Source of the DNA: Gymnorhina tibicen
Lineage: Eukaryota; Chordata; Aves; Passeriformes; Artamidae
Reading direction: 5' to 3'
DNA length: 64,000 nt
NCBI GenBank assembly: GCA_013399875.1
Contig: VXAZ01009369.1
Location: 372,001 to 436,000 of the forward strand
Made by a program: the position numbers and the translations under genes. Below are positions 1-13,706 of the stretch, piece after piece. Below the pieces are notes generated by a model. It saw nothing but the letters and a program-made list of their open reading frames with translations, did not search any database and had not been told where the DNA came from. Numbering within the stretch: the stretch's first letter is position 1; every line of letters starts with the position of its first letter.

Positions 1-356
1 ACAAAGCAGTCCTCTTAAATGTCAATTTGTCATCTCCTCATTTCTCATCTATTAACAACAGAATCAAGAAAAAGGGAAAGAGTTGTGTTGACATCTAACT
101 GCAACTACATGCAAGCAACTGCTTTGAGCAGCAGGCTTTTCAGAAGGAAAAAGCAGTCTGAACAAGTCAGGATAAGAATGTGTTGCAAGCCCTCCATGTT
201 TCCCACAATAGCAGCCAATATGAGCCCAATTAGGACAGCATGTAAGCATCCCTACTGATGTCTATTCTCATTACACGATAGCTGGAAAGTATTTTCAATA
301 AACTCAGATGAAAAATCAAGGCACAGAAAGAAACCCACAAAATAGATGCAGGGGTT

Positions 357-370
357 CTGCCACCTAGTGG
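357..370 (-). promoter_or_regulatory. CTCF-like motif
   Basis: The minus strand reads CCACTAGGTGGCAG, which agrees at every position with the CTCF core CCACNAGGTGGCAG. The surrounding sequence (ATG before, AA after) fits acceptably. The core is long and information-rich, so a chance match is uncommon, but occupancy cannot be read from sequence. Confidence 0.55.
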
Positions 371-3300
371 CATCCAGAGCCTCAAATTACTGTATCTACC
401 ATATTATTATTACCTTTTTTTCTACTGGAAGCATTTGACAGCAGAGCACAGAATAGAGAACACAGTTTCACTAGCGCTGAAATTACTAAGCCTGGTTCCC
501 TGCGGCTTCACTTCAGAACTGCATTCTGTAGCACTCAAGATGATGAGAGTTCCAATTGAAGCTTTTCTAGTTGTTCAAATAGTAGTAGTATATTTCCCTT
601 CATCAGTCCTCCAGCTCCCACAGATTCTCTGCTGCCTAATACTGAAGTTGATTTCCTGCTGTATAGTCTCATAGTCACCTGCCCATATTCAGTACTTGCA
701 GAATGATATATTTGAAGTCCTAATCCATTCGTTGAAATTACTCAAATCTAATAACTCTCAGAAGTAATCATGAGCAGGAAATAGGGAAAAGCAGAGACTG
801 AGAGACAAGCAGCAGAATGATAAAAGCCTCAGTTTCTTCACACCACCATCTGAATCGCAATTTGTCAATAAAGAATCTTTGTTGGCCCCAATAGCTTTAG
901 GGATTCCCTTCTCCAGTTCACAGCACGGACACACACCATGTCATGTCAAGGCAACAGGGAGAGGAGACGCAGAGGAGCATAGAGCCATGAACTCCTTAAG
1001 GCAAGAGCTAGCAGAAATCCCCCTTTTCACCAGGCCATAAACTCAAAAGCCCCCTTTTCCACTTGGGATTCAAAGCCAGAAGCATTTTAATGCCTAAACT
1101 AGGTCAGTCTTTGTTTACACAAAACACAGATGAGAAAGGAAGTATCAATTCATTAAACTTAGTCAGGATGGGTCAAAACCACCGGACTACAAGGCACAGA
1201 GCAGCTTGCTGGTTTTTTTATTTATTTTTAAGAAAAGAAACCTTTTCAAGGCACATTCAGAGAACACACCTCACAGAGATGTAGCCAGGTAACAAACAAC
1301 TCTTTTTTAATTTAAAACAGATATGCTTCTTCTGTGGGAAAATTGACAAAGAAATTTAAAGTGATGTCATATTCTTACTAGGCTATACCTCACAGATACT
1401 TTAGGTTTCAGCTCCTATTTGCCAACTTTTGTAACCCTGGAACACCATGAGGATTTCTTGCCTGTATCTACTACACATACCTTAGTAAATAGCAGATAGG
1501 TTGAGATGCTTTAGTTTCAGTCCAGAAAAACAACAACAACAACAAAAAAACCATCCCCAAAGAACAACAAAAACCCTCACTAAGCAAAAGAAAAAAAAGT
1601 CACCAAGCCACAAAACAAAAAGGACAAAAAACCAAACCCCAAAACAAAAGCAAAATCACAAACATGATACAGTTGTCTTATCCTTTTGGCAAGTTTCCTT
1701 TGCCTTCTCAGGTTTTTCCTCCAACTCATAGCAATCCTTGCACTCCCCAGAAAGTTCCTAAACTGTATGTAGCCTATGACAATTTTGCCCTTAAGAGTTG
1801 GGGAAGAAGAAGAGGGAGGAAAAAAACTAAAAAAGGGAAGATCGGCCACAAGGGATTCACAGGTGAGCCAATCCTACAGACAATGATTCACAGATTTCCA
1901 CTGGGCTTTTATGAGAAAATAAGATTTCAGTAAGTTTTATTTCTTGCTCCATATTCCACATATTTGAATTTCAGTTATGTAAAACATCAATCAAGTAAGA
2001 ACTACCATAGTGATGGAAAGAGCTGTGTATGTGACTTGATGTGAAACCACGTTTGATCACACAGTGATGGGTTTTGTGGACTGCAGCTGTAAAGACAGAC
2101 TAGATTTCTGCTAGAAAGCAAAGTGCTCTTTCCCTTGTCAATGAGCTAGTAGCTTTCACAGCAATAATCCCTAGGATTGAGAAGAAAACCAGAGATTATT
2201 GGAATAAGTGCATTGGCAAATCAATGCGTCACAAATGCTGGACTGTGAGTAAACTCAGTGTCAGATACAGCCACTTCTGTCTGCAGCCTCCTGAACCAAA
2301 CCAGTGGTGGCTTACAGAAAGTGCAGGGCTTTCTTAGAATGAGCGCTCATGCTCTCATCTACACGTAAGAGAGCTACTCGCATTACTGGAATGTTATAGT
2401 CTCATTCAAAATATGTTAGGGATGTGTTATTGTGAAGTTACAAGCTTTATCTCAGTTTTCAAGTTTCACTAATCTCACTTCACCTTAATACTGAACAGAT
2501 CCGTTGAAACTCTTCCGCAGCGTAAAGAACCTGCAGAATACAGTAGTAAGGCACAGTCCCTTACACAGGACAATCCACACAAGGGATTGTTAATTAGAGG
2601 TTAGCCAGAGTCCTTATTTAACCTCATTTCAGTAACAGCTTTCTCAGACAATGGCAAAGGGGAGAGTAAACTGTATTTAGGCAGTACCAATGTGTACCAT
2701 GCCTTTTTATGATGCTAGCTCCTACAGACCTGGTTTGGGAATCTCAGTAACACCCTACAGAGTTCTGAAAAAAGACTAAGCAAACACATGCTTAGAAAAC
2801 CAGAATCTTGCTAAAGTTAGAATAACTTCATGCAGTAACAAAAAGCTCTAAAACAGCACACTTTACATGTTGAAAATGGCAATGTTTTCCTTTTCTCCTC
2901 ATTTTCTACCATGTGTCAGACTCATTCATTAGGTGTTATGTGTATCATGTTTTGTAAGAGATTCAAACCTATCAGTGAACCAGTCAAATCACACGTTTCT
3001 TTATAAGGGCCCTGCTACCCAGGTACAGCCCTCGAGCCAGGATCCAAGTCCCGTCCAACCTCGGTTACCTGTATGTTCTCCCAAACACCCACTGTCCTGA
3101 AATACTCAGTTTCTTGCCTAACACATACAAGGTCACACAACAAACAGTATTAGCATGCTGATCCATTAAGTGTTTTAACTCTCCAACACTAGGAGGAGAC
3201 GTCAGGGAAAAAAAGATGGGTTTTTCTTTCTCTTTTCATTCCCCCTTCCTCCCTGCTCTCCACACACACACACACGCACACTGCACTTTGATCTTGCTTG

Positions 3301-5851
3301 GCTCACTTGGAGTTTCCAGTTTCTGGTAAACCTGGGATGAGGAGTCCTGCCTTACTCTGCTCTTCTTACTCATGACTTGGCAGCTGTCAGCGTCTTGTTC
3401 AGGGACAGATCCAGTTCAAGGAGATTGACAGCATTTAACTCCCAATAGCTCTCCAGCTCTAGCAGGTGAGTTCCAGGCTCAATGTGTTTGTTCCTTCTAA
3501 CCAGTATGTCTACTTTGCAGGACATTCAAAGCCCCAGCAGAAGTTATCCAGTTATTGCAAGCTGGAAGCTAAGAGCAGTGGCTTGCACCATGGTAAGGAC
3601 TAAACACTCAGAATGATGTCACAGACTGAAGTGTATGCTTTAACTCTTCAACTGGTAAGGCAGTATGAAGTGCAAGACTTCTGAAAAGCAACAGCATCAA
3701 GACTGATATTTTAGTTTTCGTTCACATGTGATCTACACAGGTAAAGAATACCCACACTGCCCACAAACTATAGCAGCACAGTAATTAGAAAATTTTGTTT
3801 AACAGGCTTATTTTACATCTTGTTTTCTATCCATCATTGTAGTATGGTATATCAGTCACAAGTTTATTAAACCATTCTGGATGTTTGGTTTTCTTCAGAA
3901 GCATCCAGATTAGCTTTTTAAAAACATATTATTTTTACTCAAGTTGCAAAACTTTGATATAAGTATTCTATCCTGACTTCTAAAAATGAACAAGAGTTTA
4001 GGAAATTGTGTTTAAAACTCCCATAAAGCAATTAATGCAAATTACAGAAAGACCCAAAGCAGAAAGATGAAACACGTTGCTTTTGGCATTACTCTGTTCC
4101 CTATCTACAAGAAGCCTGACATAACAACTGCAAAGAAAAGACATCAGACCTACCCATGTAAGTGTGCCAAAAGGGCTGGAAGCCCCAGCCCACATGATGA
4201 GTGTCAAGCATTTCCTCTGCTGCTGTGTGACATCTCCTAACCAGGGGTCAAAAGCAGATTTGAGTTTCCAGTTTGGGGTATTTTTTTATACTTGTTTTAA
4301 ATCAAGAGAGTGTTTTCTTTGTCCTTCTAAAGTTATATAAAGTGCCAAAAATGTTCAACATTTAACACTATTAGTGCAGTCATTTATAGAAGCTGCGATT
4401 TCGTCATATATATCTGACAAGTCATTTAAATTCTAGCACCTTAAATTATGTAGATTGGTTTGTCACTATGACAACAATTTTTACATGTCTCGAAAACATA
4501 CAAAAGAACCATTTTTTCTGTTCCTTACTGAAGTCAAGAGTTATTGAAAGTGTTACCTCTTCTGGACAGAAAGGCAGAACTTATGTAACATCTGATTCCA
4601 GACAAGCTATGTAAGTTACTTGTTGAATGAAGATGGAAGTTTTCATGGACTTGAGCAGCTATAATTCAAAAAATACTTTGTACATAGGGAATCTAGGACA
4701 ACAGGGAAGAGAACATATGCAGGAATTCAGGAATGGGTAGAGCTCTTTCTTATCATCATTAAGGCTAAGAAAGTCTTTGAAGGGCTTTCTCAAAAGAAAA
4801 TCCAACCAATCTCAAGGTCAGGCTTCACATTTAAAACCAAAGTTTCTCTAAAACCCAACTGGTTGAAAGGATCTTGCTTCAATTCTAGTCTCCATACAAA
4901 CATACATCTTGGACACAAATACTTTGCTGATAATGCCTCATTCTATTACAAAGAAAAATTAGTCTGATGATGTAGAAGTGGCATAGTGTTTGTTTTATTT
5001 AGAAAACAATACCACAGCAACTTCAAGGCCTAAATTTGGAGAAAAAGTGCTAAAATAGTTTGTCCCATGCTGTACAACTGTTCAGAATCACAAAATATTG
5101 GTATATCATTCATTTAAAGAGACAACGGTGAAGTTACTGGAGGTGATCAAACAAAAAGAAAAAAACCAGTTGATTTTGCAATAAACTGTTTCTTATTATT
5201 TATAGAGACATAGCCATTGTATTAAAACTGTCATATTGACCAGTATGTCCTTGATACCACTATCACTGGATACATTCATTCAACACTCAGTTATCTCTGT
5301 CAGCATCAATGCCGCATATATCCAAACAAGACTTGCCCTGTCAAAACAAGACCTGCGACCCAGCCACAGGAATATAGCTTCCTGCTACTATACAACATTA
5401 ACCTAATGTTTACACACCATTCAGTTTGAGATCTTTGCTCAGGTCTCTTCTGTCACGTGTAGCTAACTTTTGATCCTTAAAACCAACACTGCATCTGGAA
5501 GCGTTCTGCTGAAAGTCACCTGCTCCATTTTCACTCTCTTCCTCAACTTGAACAGAGGTAAGGTCAGGCATTCATTTAAACCTGTAACTTGCCACTACAG
5601 TTAAAGTGGACATACTTCAAGCACAGCTTATTTGCCAACATGGAAAAGAGCTTTTGGGAGGCATGGAATTTATCAAGAGCAAGATCTGACCAGCTCTAAG
5701 ATACCAGCCCTGTTTTTTCCTGGTCTCATAGAAGCTCCAGGTACAATCAGTTATCCTGTATTCAGTTTCAGGTGAATGCAGGTAAGCATCTGAAACAGAA
5801 AAAAGCAAGAAGAATGCTCCTTTGTCTCCAGGAACAACCCTGCTTTGACCA

Positions 5852-6188
5852 TCACATCTGACTGCTGGCTTTGTAGGAGGTGTTTGTCACAGTCCTGTCC
5901 CAGGGCCTGCAGTTAAGGTTACACTTCTGTCCACAGCAATCTCGAAAACTGCCAGGTTTGAAGGCAACCAAAGTGTCACAAATTGAAGATCCAGTACGCT
6001 CTCCATACGCATTACGTGCCCAAGGATTTGGTTGTAGAAAGGCAGGCATGGCATCTGTACAGCAGCTCACGGGAGCGAGTGCAGCACAGCAAGGCAATAA
6101 GCTCAGTCACTACACTGCAAAAACACCACACATTTACATAAAATGGCAAGGAAAAATAGAAAAGATACAACAATACTTCCAATTGTAA
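5852..6188. other. GC-richer patch open on both strands, unidentified
   Basis: Within intron 2 this patch keeps about six CpGs in 130 bases (5941-6080), unusual for the local background. On the minus strand a frame of 81 codons (6097-5852) has nine cysteines with CC pairs, including DCCGQKCNLNC. On the plus strand a 102-codon frame (5880-6188) is also open. Neither starts with ATG (TTG and GTG), neither matches a family I know, and the minus frame is not CRIM1 exon 3. It could be a decayed retrocopy, part of an uncharacterised repeat, a conserved element or chance. Confidence 0.3.
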
Positions 6189-9100
6189 ACAATTTTTGTG
6201 ATGCTAATACTTTAGGGTTTTTTAACCAGCTGCTCAGTTTTGTGTTCTATATTCAGTCTTCCCTCCTAACAGTTCCTGCAATGCAGCTTTTTCCCTATTA
6301 ATATAAACTGCATTGTTCATAAGCAAATTAAGCCTAAAATTAGGCATCCAGCCACATCAATACAGACATATGAAAATCAGTTTTCCCTTTTGATATCTTT
6401 CTGAAACTTCTACAAGGTTTTCCTCTGGTTAGCTTGAAATCTCATGGTATAGATTTGGTCCGTGTGATAACTTGCCTTAAAAATAGGACATGCTAAAATA
6501 GCCAATATAGTAGGGAAAGATCATACTTCCTTGATCAGGGAACAGTTCTCTGAGGAACTAGAGTCAGGAAAAAGGGGCAAGTCCTGAAAATGTAACACTG
6601 CACTGTCATGCTGTGAAAGCAACTGCACTGCCAGATGTGCCACTGTCACAGAACCCTCTCATCAATTAATGACCAACTTCTCTTCCCTTTTTGTTTTGGG
6701 AAATTGCTTTGTATATTGAAGTTTGTTTTAGTATTCCTAATCTGTATTATTTCCACATCAAATGGGTTTTTTCCCATCTGTCTCTATGTATTCAGAAAAA
6801 AAGCCCAAAAGCTGTAGTGCTGGTTTTCTCTGTGTTCATGTGAAATTTTGCCTTCAAATGCACTTACTTGGCTCTCACAAGCATGTTCAAGGGTAAAATC
6901 TGGAACTTTGCCACAACTGCATTCCTTATTGCAAATACATGCCAACCTTCAAAGTTCAGTTATTTGAGTAAAAACATACATTAATTGTTGTGCAGGGGGA
7001 GTGGAAAGTATATCAGATTAAGCACATCTGAAAGTATTTCGCTCTACTCTTTGCTTGATAAATCAGCATAAAGCTGGATCTATTCTGTTCTAGTTTTTCA
7101 ATACAGCCATTAAGACCACACAAGTGAAGTTTTACACAAAACCAAACTTAACAACAACCAAACAAGCATTCAGAATAAAATTACCTTCTCATATTTGTTA
7201 TTCCAGGACTGGTCTAGCAGGTATTGCAACATTTGTCAGCAAAAGTTATTCAGTTACATGTAAAAAATAATGGAATGCAAGGAGTGTGTTGCAATAAGCC
7301 AGCTTAATAGATACCAGCAACTTAAAAGGCCTTTTCCTTTCACCTATGAAGGACAGCAGTGAACAGCTTGGGAAAGGTGCAAGCCAGATAACCAAGAAGC
7401 AACTCCTAAAACAACAGTTTCAATAGCATGAAACAATATTTCAGCAGCATGTTTTACATGCGAACAGAGATGCAAGTGAAAGGAGTTTGTTTACCTAAAG
7501 CATTAATCATATCTTTCATCAAAAAAGGTACAAATTTTGGTCCTTCACATCCATTCTGAATAAAGACTGAGTTTAACTTTGATATGGAAAATGCTTATGG
7601 TTTAGATACAGTAGAACTGTATTGTTGACTGATTTCTCCTCTTAGAGCTCAAGTGTACACTGAACCTGTGAGACAAAACCACCCTCATTGCTATGACTGA
7701 CGGAACTTATGCTCTCTCTGGAAAACACATGTCTGTGTTACATCAGAACCTGGTATTATCAAAGCAAACTCTTTAAAAGTTTCTGCAGACTGAAGTTTTT
7801 AGTAAATCAGTTGAAGAGAACCCAACCCAATGTACTGCCCACCTAGTGAAAGATTGGGTGCCTCTGACCCCCAACTTTCCCCTCACTTCCCAGAGGGAAG
7901 AGGAGACAGCTATTGCAGCAGAGAACTTTTATTAAGAAGTGAGCTATCATTTTGAAGACCTGATGATGCCTCTGAAGAAGCAGCTCGTAAGAGCACAGAT
8001 CCAGACCTGCTCTAGTAGAGGAGGAGGAACAGGCTCAAGAACATCCTTAAGTTCCTGTTCTTTAAAGCTCAGTGGGACTATCTGAACTGGTGCCAGTTAG
8101 GCATAGAGGGAGGGAAAGCAGAAGACCCCAGAACTGGAATACAGTCATTGAAACTAGATTTTCAGCTAACTGAACACGCACTACATTACAAGTTTTCCAT
8201 GCTACTTCCTATCAATGCCCTACAAATTTATCTTGATGAAAAAAAAAAAAATTACTTCCTCTTAATTCCCTAATCCCCAATCCTCATCTCACACCAAGTC
8301 TGAAGAACTGACTCTTTTGTGCTGGCTGCAGCTAATTCTTTGTAAATCATGTCTGCAAGAATGCATAGACGCAGCTTATTAAGACTCCTGCCTGTTAACT
8401 GTGGCTCAGCAGACAGAAGGCATCTTGTCACTTTCCACCCCCTGGCCATATTTTTCACAGTCCACTCCAGCCGTCCAAGTTCAACCAAGCTGTCATCATT
8501 AGCAGGCTCCTGAATAGAAACAAGCTTTCCAAACTCAAGAACACAGGATTTCCTGAACCATATCAGAACAGGCACTCATCAAGACAATAACCAAAAGCAT
8601 TTTAAACAACAATAACAAAAAAGAAATCAAACCCAAACACTCCAACACAGGAATCTATTATTGTTATTATTATTATTATTACTAGGTATGCAATAGCTTT
8701 TCCAGACAGTTTCTTTCTAGCCCTAAATGTGTGCATTTCCTCATAGTAGGATGGTTCATGACCTCTAAACAACCCTTCTCTACAAAAAGTCATTGATGGT
8801 TCATGTAGAGAAACAGGCACTTCAAGCCTGGTCATAAGAGTTGGGAGACCTCTAAGCATAAATGTGCTTTATGCTGTATACTCTATTGAAGTAACAACTC
8901 TTTAAGCATTTCCAGCACGTCTACATGAAAATTAGATATAGAAGCCAATAGAAGTTGGCTACCAAGATCTATGACAAAACCGATCCTTTCAAATGTATCT
9001 AATCCTACTGTTTTCCAGGAAAACAAGTGCAAGGGGTGGATATGACAATTGCCTTGAGTACCTGTATTACTGAGACTGCACTTTAGCCTCACCATATTTT

Positions 9101-12100
9101 CTTTAAAAGAGACATCAGCACCCCTATAGAGGTTACACACAACTGAGTAGAGATTAATTTCCTCCTGTTACAGGCTTTCCCAGTACAGTGTAGAACAAGA
9201 CTTAGGCAGACAAAATAAAGAACATGGCTTTAGGCCCTGTCAATGACATCAAAACAACATGACATTAGAGCCCAAGCAACCTGATTTTGGGAAGGAAGGA
9301 TAGAAGAAGTTATTTTAAGTGAACTGGGACACAAACAGAATTAAACAGGTAGGCAAAGAGAGACCGAGAGAGGTAAAGTTAGAATGAAATATGAGGAGCC
9401 CAGGAAGGCAGGCAGAACCCAGCCAACAGCAAAAAAGAGATCCTACATGAAGCTAACAAGAGAAAACTTTGGGTTAGCAGAGTAAGCAAGCTAGAATTGA
9501 CATCAAGCCCAGAAGGGAAGACCACACACAGGCTGAAAAGCTTAAGTACAAGACAAACTAGATAAAGAAGGAAGATGACTGGAAAGGCTCTTGAAAGGAA
9601 AGGTGCTAGCAGAAAAACATACAGAAAGAAAATGAAGTACATGCAAAAGCCTCCATCCCTCAGCACAGTCCCATATGGAAATGGGATTCCAGATTTCAGC
9701 TCACTGTTTGTTACTTGTCAGGTTGTATCTGTGTAACAGATTCTTTATCTGCAGGCTTTCAGCAAGCTGTGCAGTTTTCTTCAGAAACTCTTATGGTGTA
9801 TCCATCACTCAGGTATTCAACTTACGTCTTTTTAATCACACTATGTATTTAATTATCCATGTAAAGTGTGGTGAGGAGAGAGAAGTTAGACTACACTCCC
9901 TAGGTCCCACTTTCCATGGCAACTGATTCTATTAGAGTATTTAAAGGTTTAAATTACTAGTTTCAAATCTTCCTGCTATTATCTTTAACAGACAAGCCAA
10001 AAGAGTGAAGTATACATCACTACTTTGGATTTCAGGAAAATCTTAATTTGACATATTTGACAGATCTTATGAATCATCCCTTTTTACATGACACTACACT
10101 TTAAGATTTAGCTTGCCTTAAATAAACTGAAAGATTTCTCTATTTTAACATGCTCATAGAGCTCTGTGGTTTGTGAACTACCTAAGCCATGTTTCAGGTG
10201 GACTTTCCAAGTGGTTGAATTCCATTTTCAGATTATTAAAATTTGAAAACCTGAAATATTCAAGCAGTAAGTACTGGCTCAGACACACCAAAGCGTCTAT
10301 TCCATTTTACCTAAGAGACTTGGCTTGCTTAGCAAACAGGGACGTGGCAAGCACTAGTGGAAAAAAGTTATTCTTCTTTTCCGTTAGCTTAGGTACAGGA
10401 TGAAGCATTACTTTGGTTTTAATTACCAAAACAAGAACTAATGCATTTAAAGAAACAAGCTCCATTAGCAGTTAGCATTCAATTACCAATACTAGTTGGA
10501 GAAAGAGGGAAATAAACATTTACAGTGCAAAATCCAGTAGGCAAATTTAACAGACTATATCTGTAAAATGCAGAAATCAAAATTACATTATGACTTCTGC
10601 CTGTCGATTAGGAAATACAAAGGGATTTACCATCCAACATCCCTCAGTGGTACAGTTTCACAGTCTGAGGATGCAAAAGCAAATTCACATTCTTATGAGT
10701 AAAAGCTGGACTGTTTTAACACTCAAGTTGTAACTGCCAGACTTCTGTTATTTAAAGGTACCGTTGTTGCTTCAACACTTGCATCAGCCATCCTTCCCAA
10801 CTGTGAAAAATTAAAAAGTCAACAGGCCCTAAACACTTCTACCGGTGCCCCATAGTCTGAGGCTTTGGAAGAACACCCTCCCGACTCCACAAAGAAATAA
10901 AACTGAGGAAAAAAAAAAAAGAAAATTACACCTCTAAAAAAATAACTGCACCACAGCTCTTATACCAGACAGCTTACATGTAGAATACTGTTACCTCATG
11001 GTTAATTATAAAATGCTGTTCTCTTTAAAATGAAAATTTAGCTGAAAAAAGAGATCGCTGAAAGCAAGTGACTCAGAATTAACCTGCTTCAGCTATGCCA
11101 TTCCACCAGCTAAGTCCATTTCTTCCAAGGATACAAAGTACAAAAAGACAACCCACAGCAGATTTTCACAGCGAGTTAAACACACGATGAACCTCCATGC
11201 CAGTGGAGTGCTGCTAAAATACTACAGGACTTAGTCGCACATTCACAAGTCAAAAAAGAAGTGGTGAGTAAGACTGAAGAACCCATATATGCTATTGCCC
11301 TCTACTTCATCAACAACGGACCAAAGGTTCTGCCTCTGCTCTTCCTAGAGTTACAAAAGAAAAGAACCCCACAAAAATCCCAGACCAAGCACTTGGACGC
11401 CTTTAGTGAGAAACATGATGACCGACAATCATGAGTATGTTTCTGCAGTTTCTCACAACATCTCCTTAGTTAAAGTCTGTAGCACAAAACCAATTTTCTT
11501 AACACAAATGGAGTACAACAGATGACATCCCATTATACTTCCCTAAGTCAAAGACTTCCTTAACTTAAAATATGGTCAGTAGCCTTGTAAACTCACTTCT
11601 GCAATATGACTTTAAACATAGTTTTAAAGTAGTCTAATTAAGCAGGTCCAGACCACTAATCAACTTCTGCATGTTCCTGAACACTTTGGAGAATAAACAG
11701 TAATTACAGCATCATAGAAAGGGTCCAAGATCACTCCTTTGATTGCTGTTCAGAACAATCCAGAAATACACCACGTAAATTTAATTCCAGCTGGATATAT
11801 TTGAGCCAATTCATTTGCAGTTCAGCCTTAAGCAACAAAAAGAAAAAAAAGCAAAACAAATATGGACATATTTATGCATAAGCATAAACATATGGGGCCT
11901 AATACAAATCTAATCAAATGACCATAGGAAGTGTACAATACGAGCATTAAGGTAATGTAACATTATGTAAACTTGGAGAAAATAGCAATTCATGCATTCA
12001 TATAATAAAAGATACAAGTATAATCAGTAACTACTCCTTTTTCTGTCTTTACTATTGAAATCCACTGTGTTAATTCATGATTCAGTCACATCAACATATC

Positions 12101-12427
12101 TAAAGAGAGTATTCCACGCTATTTTGCAGCTGAAGATAAGCAAAGGTAGCTACCACAAACTACAAACAGAAGTGTTTAGTCTTAAAATCTGCAGACATCA
12201 CAGCACACAAAGCATGGTTTCTTTCCTTCTTAAACTTCAGCATTTGGAATCCCAAGCTTACGAGGTACTATCTTCCTCTAAAACATACACCTGTCTTCTG
12301 ACATGTAGAAGACCAGAGGTATCTAAAGCTATACAAGTCATCCAGAAACACATAAACTAAACTCTAGTTTTTCATCAACTGCACAGAAAAAATTACTAAC
12401 TCTGAATTACTGAAGACAAGCGCTTAC

Positions 12428-12601
12428 CTTCAATCCTTTTCAAGGCCGACAGACAAGTATCCCGGCTCGGAAACTCAAATGGGTTATTACAGGTCCGAAT
12501 GGTGTCACATTCGCATTTCCCGTTGATTATGTTACAACCTGTTATAAGGTTTTCATTGCACGGTTCAAATCCAAGAAGCTGATCATCATCCCAGTTTTCA
12601 T
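12428..12601 (-). CDS. CRIM1: CRIM1 exon 2
   Basis: This is a 174-base internal exon encoding residues 118-175 of CRIM1. It begins DENWDDDQLLGFEPCNENL, includes GCNIINGKCECDTIRTC, and ends at CLSALKRIE. It carries six cysteines and links the IGFBP-type domain to the VWC repeats. The acceptor (12603-12602, minus strand) follows a T-rich tract ending TTTTAG. The donor is GAAG|GTAAGCG (12427-12426). Entry and exit are both phase 1, so the exon could be skipped without a frameshift. The first two bases (AT) complete the Asp codon begun by the last G of exon 1, which confirms the pairing. The sequence matches my memory of mammalian CRIM1 closely apart from a few substitutions. An open frame continues a little into both flanking introns, but the splice sites set the ends. 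Confidence 0.96.
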
Positions 12602-13449
12602 CTAAAATAAACAAACAAACTCACTCACTATTGGATTTCAGCTGCTTTGGAGTTGGGTGCGATTCACTTCAACACAGTGCTAAACAGAAGATAACAGATG
12701 AAAAAAATAACGGATTAATCTAAACAGTGGGATTTGCCAAATACCATGTCTCACAGCTGTTCTACTGCCTATTTTGCTGAAGCAACTGGCATTGTTTACT
12801 TCCATCTGTATGAAAAACTATGTCATCTCAGGAAAATGCATAGCTGTAGTACAAAGGAGCGCTAGTCTAACAGAAATAACTTTTGCAGATAGTAGAAGTT
12901 ATATTTATAATGGAAGTGAGAACATTGTACAGAATCTGCAGCTGTTACAGAAGTCAAAATTGAGACAGAAAGAGAGCATTTTAAAAGATGATTAAAAAAT
13001 GCATCACATAGAATTCATTCCACAGAGATAACTTTTTATTACAGAAAAGCTGCAAGATGCCAGGCCTCTGATTCTGTTATATGACCAAAAATGAGTTTTC
13101 CAGCAGTCCTGAATTATCATACATATTCTTGGAGAACTGTTCAAGCACACTGCACTCCTTGCTGTCAGGGGTCTAGGGATAGTGGGGCCAGGATGAGTCT
13201 CTCTGCTTAAATAACTGTTCCTTTTGAATCAATCCTGTCAAATGTGCGTAACTGGTGTTCCCACTGTACAACTGCCCATCTCCCTTTTAGGAGGCCACTT
13301 GCAAAAAGATTTTTTTTTTTCTCCAGAAGGAGATACAAATCCAGTCAATCCAGAATTCCAAAAGATTGCCAGCCCTAAAATACCCAAGTTTCCTTAGGTC
13401 AAGTGCACATACAGCAACATGCCACCAACTCCGAAGTTTAATCAAGATA

Positions 13450-13706
13450 GACTCATAGAATGGCCTGGATTTGAAGGGACCTTCAAGACCATCCAGTTCC
13501 AATCCCCTGCCACGGGCAGGGCCACCTTCCAATAGACCAGATTGCTCAAAGCCCCATCCAGCCTGGCCTCGAACACTTTCAAGGCATCCACAACTTCTCT
13601 GGGCAACCTGTTACAGTGCCTCACCACAGTAAAGAATTTCTTCCTAACATCAAATCTGAGCCTATTCTCTCTCAGTTTTAAACCATTCCCCCTTGTCCTA
13701 TCACAT
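13450..13706 (-). mobile_element. CR1 LINE, 5'-truncated 3' end fragment
   Basis: This is the 3' end of a CR1 retrotransposon lying antisense to the plus strand, within CRIM1 intron 1. The plus strand starts with the typical CATAGAATGG near 13454 and carries GAAGGGACCTTCAAGA and the CTTCTCTGGGCAACCTGTT box. Read on the minus strand it encodes the last residues of ORF2, including [10 protein letters not shown] and [11 protein letters not shown], before running into the 3' UTR. The 5' truncation is normal for CR1. Differences from the usual consensus, and loss of the terminal octamer repeats, suggest an old copy. Confidence 0.9.

Larger units (their letters stand above)
1..12427 (-). other. CRIM1: CRIM1 intron 2, 5' part (continues past the left edge)
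   Basis: This sequence lies downstream of exon 2 on the minus strand and should be intron 2. Exon 3, which should encode a cysteine-rich segment after the ALKRIE|E junction, was not found among the minus-strand frames, so it probably lies beyond position 1. The stretch is mostly plain AT-rich DNA. It holds small simple repeats (an AC run at 3261-3280, TTA repeats at 8657-8682, A-rich sequence at 1528-1660), a strong CTCF-like motif at 357-370, a GC-richer patch open on both strands at 5852-6188, and an AT-rich stretch resembling a regulatory element at 11860-12030. Confidence 0.75.

Noticed and set aside
9379..9666. 95-codon hydrophobic minus-strand frame resembling a membrane protein
   Set aside because: It is the complement of a purine-rich intronic stretch, which automatically yields Leu, Phe and Ser codons. 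There is no supporting motif.
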